This document shows, piece after piece, positions 60,600 to 64,000 of a stretch of DNA of 64,000 nucleotides; position 1 is the first letter of the stretch, and every line of letters begins with the position of its first letter. The notes beneath the pieces are model-generated. The model saw only the letters and a program-made list of their open reading frames with translations. It made no database searches and had not been told where the DNA came from. The position numbers were made by a program, and so were the translations under genes. Origin of the DNA: Talinum fruticosum (lineage: Eukaryota; Streptophyta; Magnoliopsida; Caryophyllales; Talinaceae); the NCBI GenBank assembly GCA_021018815.1, contig JAITYX010000048.1, positions 2,968,501 to 3,032,500 of the forward strand. Reading direction: 5' to 3'.

Positions 60600-62000
60600 G
60601 ATCGGCTCCGCAAGTGCACATGTTTATAGTTATAAGAATCAAGTGTCGTTCCCACAAGGAACAACGTAATCTACTGAGTCTTAACTAGAGTTGGGAAAAA
60701 TTGACCCCACACAATTACCGACACGAACTTAAGTGAGTTTGGGTAGATATTTTCAACCCCGTTTACTTAAATGAGTTGACATATTCAACCCGTTTAATTA
60801 ATTGGGTTAGGTTCAGGTTGAGATTTTCGACACGACAATAACACGTTTAATCCGTTTATTTTTAAAAATTAAAATAAAAAATATTATGTAATTTTTGAAA
60901 ATGGATGGAATTGAAAATTAAAGGAGATAGAGATCATTAAGGGAAATAAAAATGTGAAAATCGAAGGCTTCTTACATATTCATGACAGTGGTATGTATGT
61001 TTTTAGAGTTACGAAGTATGCATAGTGGCCTTGTGATGATGAATGAGATTTAAGGACTATTTCTTATACTAAAGATTTTAATATAATTGATTATCTTAAA
61101 AGGACATATATGTATTTAGGTAATCTAAACTTGAAGTAAATGGGTCACTTTCGAGTCAACCCGTTTAAAAAATAAATTGAGTACGAGTTAGGATTTTCAA
61201 TCCGTTTAATAAACGGGTTAGGTTCGGATTAACACTTTTGTAACCCATTTAAGTTCGACACAAACACAAACCCGACCTCGACCCCACCTATTTACTAGAT
61301 CTAGACTTAACCATCTCAATATATAAGCAATTTTAATAAGAGTTTTTGGCTCATTAACAAAATATTAAATCTTATAAGATATCTATGAAATTAAACACCT
61401 AGAGATTGTTTCACCTAAATACTTCTATTTAATTAATTAAACATGTACTTTTCATTCAATCAAACGTATGAAAGATCTATAATACAATTTTCTTTCAAAA
61501 CGAAGTGAATTATTTGAGTTAAATCAACTGCATATTCTCATGGGTTTCCAATTCAATCAAGTCATGAACATATATTATCAAATTGATCTCTTAATTAGCA
61601 ATTATATCTCTACACATCACAAATTCGTTCTAATCTAATTTTCTAATGTTAAACTTCTCCTTTCAAGTACTTCATTTAAGCAACTAGAATATATGTAAGA
61701 AAATGATCAATAATCTCACAATAACATAAAACCTCTAAAATAGATAGAATTGTTCCAAATGAAATTCAAACACAAAAGTTCAACTGCTGAAAAGATAATA
61801 TTATTCGAATAAAAAATTCCAAGATTAAAAGTTTTACTCACACATAACTAAAATTTTTGTGAGAGTTAGAATATCGTAAGAGACCTTATTTCTCACTTAT
61901 TGTTCATGATATTTTCTTCTCCTACAGTTCCACCGTAGCTCAACTTCGATTAGCAAATAATTAATTAGAGATCCAAGAAAAAAAAAGGGAAAAAATTATA
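60600..62000 (-). mobile_element. LTR-like sequence (gypsy type), interrupted by a MITE
   Basis: Near the left edge is GATCGGCTCCGCAAGTGCAC, followed by TATAAGAATCAAGTGTCG and TCCCACAAGGAACAACG. On the minus strand this forms a 'GTGCACTTGCGG' word like that near the end of the LTR at 18.7 kb. The right part (61310-62000) has no coding potential. It could be a solo LTR in minus orientation; borders and target duplication were not established. Confidence 0.35.
60686..61303. mobile_element. Non-autonomous hAT-type MITE, 618 bp
   Basis: Left end TAGAGTTGGGAAAAATTGAC, right end complement TAGATCTAGTAAATAGGTGG, with GACCCCAC and CGACACGAAC words near both ends. It is flanked by GTCTTAAC (60678-60685) and GACTTAAC (61304-61311), an 8-bp target duplication with one mismatch. 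The interior repeats CCCGTTTAATTAA and AACGGGTTAGG words in both orientations. No coding capacity. Confidence 0.75.
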
Positions 62001-64000
62001 GCATTAATCTGGGCCAACAATAAAAGATAAAAGTTTGAACGATTGAAAGTGAGACGAAATTTAAAGTAAAGTTATAGGAAACACATAAAATCAACAGATG
62101 GCAACTTTTCAAATTTATCTATGTAAAAAACATTCAAAATTTAAACTCTTCTCTAGCATAATAAATCTAAATAAATAATTACTTGACAATTTATTTTCCT
62201 TTTTTTTTTTTTTGCTGCAAAGGAAAGGGAGTCAACTCTTGACATTTTTTACTTCAAATCAATCATAGAAAATTATAATACTAACGGAAACATATATATA
62301 TATATATATATGAATGATAAAATTTAATTATCTTCCACAATATATCATCTTAAGATCTATAAATATTCCTACCAGGATGAGAAATCAAACTCATACCATA
62401 GTAAAAAGCTAAAACTCATACTAACAGAGAAAAACCTACTCGCTAAAACTCATACTAACAGAAAAAACCTACTCTCATGATCGAAATAGAGAGAATTTAT
62501 TTAAATTTTTTGCTATTAATGGTTATAACAAATGTATATTGTTTGCCGCCATGGTTGGAACAAGGGGAAAAAATGGATTCGGAAAACCCAAAGGGTAAGG
62601 TCATTTCCACAAAAAGGCAACGACAAGCAAGTACAGTATTTTTCGCAATCTTAGCCGTCCATGTGCCAATGTTTAATCTACATCATTGATTATTTTTTTC
62701 TAATACAAATAAAATTGTACATTGATAAATTACTTAAAAATTATTGTTTAAGGCCATGTTTGGATTGTCAAAATTCTTTTCTTAAGCCAATAGAAATGTG
62801 AAAGGCTTTTAAAAAAATTTAAAAAAATAATCAACTTATATATTTTCTGGTCACAAGCTCCATATTTTCCGACCACAAGCTTAGCATTTAAAAAAATTGA
62901 AAAATAATCAAATTATATATTTTCCGGCCATAAGCTCCATATTTTCCTGCATAAACTTCATGCTTTCCAGCAAGTTCACACCGACTCAAATGACTCCAAC
63001 TCAAATGTTCAATTCCGACCACTATCATTTGCAAGGGGATGGCGGTTGTCGGCGAAAACGAGTAGGATAAGCACAATTATATAATTTTCAATGGATAAAA
63101 ATTTGCATAAGCACAATTATATGATTTCCCGGCCACAAGCACAAGTAAGTTTAATTAGGTAACAGTGTCGCAATTAAATTTTAGTTTTTATTAGATATAT
63201 ATCTTGTATAAAAATAGAAACAAATAAGATCTATCAATAATAGAATATATTAGACCTTATATATTGTCATAAGAGCAACAATTAGCAACACCGACAATTA
63301 CAATAGGGTATTAAAAAAAATTGGGGCTTATTACCAGCAATTATGCCCGAAGAAGTACATATATTTGACTTCAACTCTGTATACAAAAATTCTATGAATG
63401 AACGGTCTTTAAGAAATTTGTAGAGGATTTCATTAAGAGAAAACATGCCCTAATTCTAGTGTTATGAGACCATACAATCTAGCTAAAATTTTTTTATTAA
63501 AGAAAATTTTTAAAAAAAAAACAACCACAAATTCAACTATCACTAATCAATAATTGAAAGCTTTCTTTCTGTTAGTATTTAAAAATGCAATAATGAAACC
63601 TCTTATTCATAGTTTTGTTTGTTTGTTTGTTTTGATGAAATATTTGTTTGTATTATAATAACTGCAAATGAATTTAATCTCAGCATTTGTGTTAGTGTTT
63701 AAAAATAAATGAATTTAACCTCTTATCCATTTTTCCCCTTGGGATAGTTTTGAATGGAAGGGCAATGTCAAGAATTCCCTTTGACAAAATATCTTGGTCA
63801 CACATTGCATGAAGTTGAGAATGGTGGAAATACAAGGATGGAAGGGCCACTCTTGAAGAGAAGCATTAATAATATCACATGGTCTAACCCCTCCCTCCCT
63901 CCCTCCCCTCCCCTCTTAAAAACACTAGCCAAATTGCACCATAATTTGATGAGACTCCTAACTTATTTATGTTGGGAAGCATTTCATAAATGAGACTTAT
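62001..64000. other. AT-rich intergenic DNA, no gene seen
   Basis: Contains a (TA)n run at 62292-62311, a duplicated CTAAAACTCATACTAACAGA at 62408 and 62442, and a CCCT-rich run at 63889-63914. The open frames at 62477-62689, 62888-63076 and 63754-63993 show no recognised domain; the last reaches the window edge and could be the start of something outside. Confidence 0.4.

Noticed and set aside
1..64000. tRNA, rRNA and CRISPR features
   Set aside because: No sequence with both tRNA promoter boxes and cloverleaf potential, no rRNA-like segment and no regularly spaced repeat array was seen by eye.

Overview
The window is nuclear DNA of a flowering plant, most likely a eudicot. The genes have spliceosomal introns with GT-AG borders, the DNA is AT-rich, and the repeats belong to plant lineages (Sirevirus-like and other Ty1/copia, Ty3/gypsy, CACTA, hAT and foldback elements). 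I cannot name the species.

The cellular genes are four pectin methylesterases (PMEs), all on the minus strand, spread over about 50 kb. Each encodes an N-terminal signal peptide or signal anchor, a PME-inhibitor-like pro-domain (PMEI) and a C-terminal PME domain. They demethylesterify homogalacturonan in the cell wall. PME-A (5388-11830) has four exons, four single-base frameshifts and two active-site changes, and looks dead. PME-B (31665-34237) and PME-C (35093-37721) are a tandem duplicate pair with two exons each. PME-C is the only fully open gene. PME-B has a one-base deletion, an altered processing site and a degraded TATA box. PME-D (49187-55202) has three exons and one frameshift in the linker between its domains. 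All four share a phase-1 intron at the same place in the PME domain.

Almost everything else is mobile DNA. Region 1-3 kb is the end of a CACTA transposon (TNP2 fragment on the minus strand) holding foldback repeats. Region 14-18.7 kb has a 480-bp tandem repeat and the 3' end of a Ty3/gypsy element with its LTR. Region 18.7-25.5 kb is a 5'-truncated, decayed Ty1/copia element with an extra env-like reading frame after pol (Sirevirus type). Region 26-31.3 kb holds a second foldback element and a 2.7-kb non-autonomous CACTA element inserted in an LTR-like sequence. Region 40.9-47.3 kb is a minus-strand Ty1/copia element with recognisable LTRs and primer-binding site, interrupted by an hAT transposase relic and by a complete 814-bp non-autonomous hAT element flanked by a perfect 8-bp target duplication. 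Region 57.9-62 kb carries small MITEs, one nested in an LTR-like sequence.

I did not find a new type of biological system. The most interesting points are the uneven decay of the PME cluster, the likely loss of the general acid in PME-A, the env-like copia frame, and the nested insertions that give a relative chronology.
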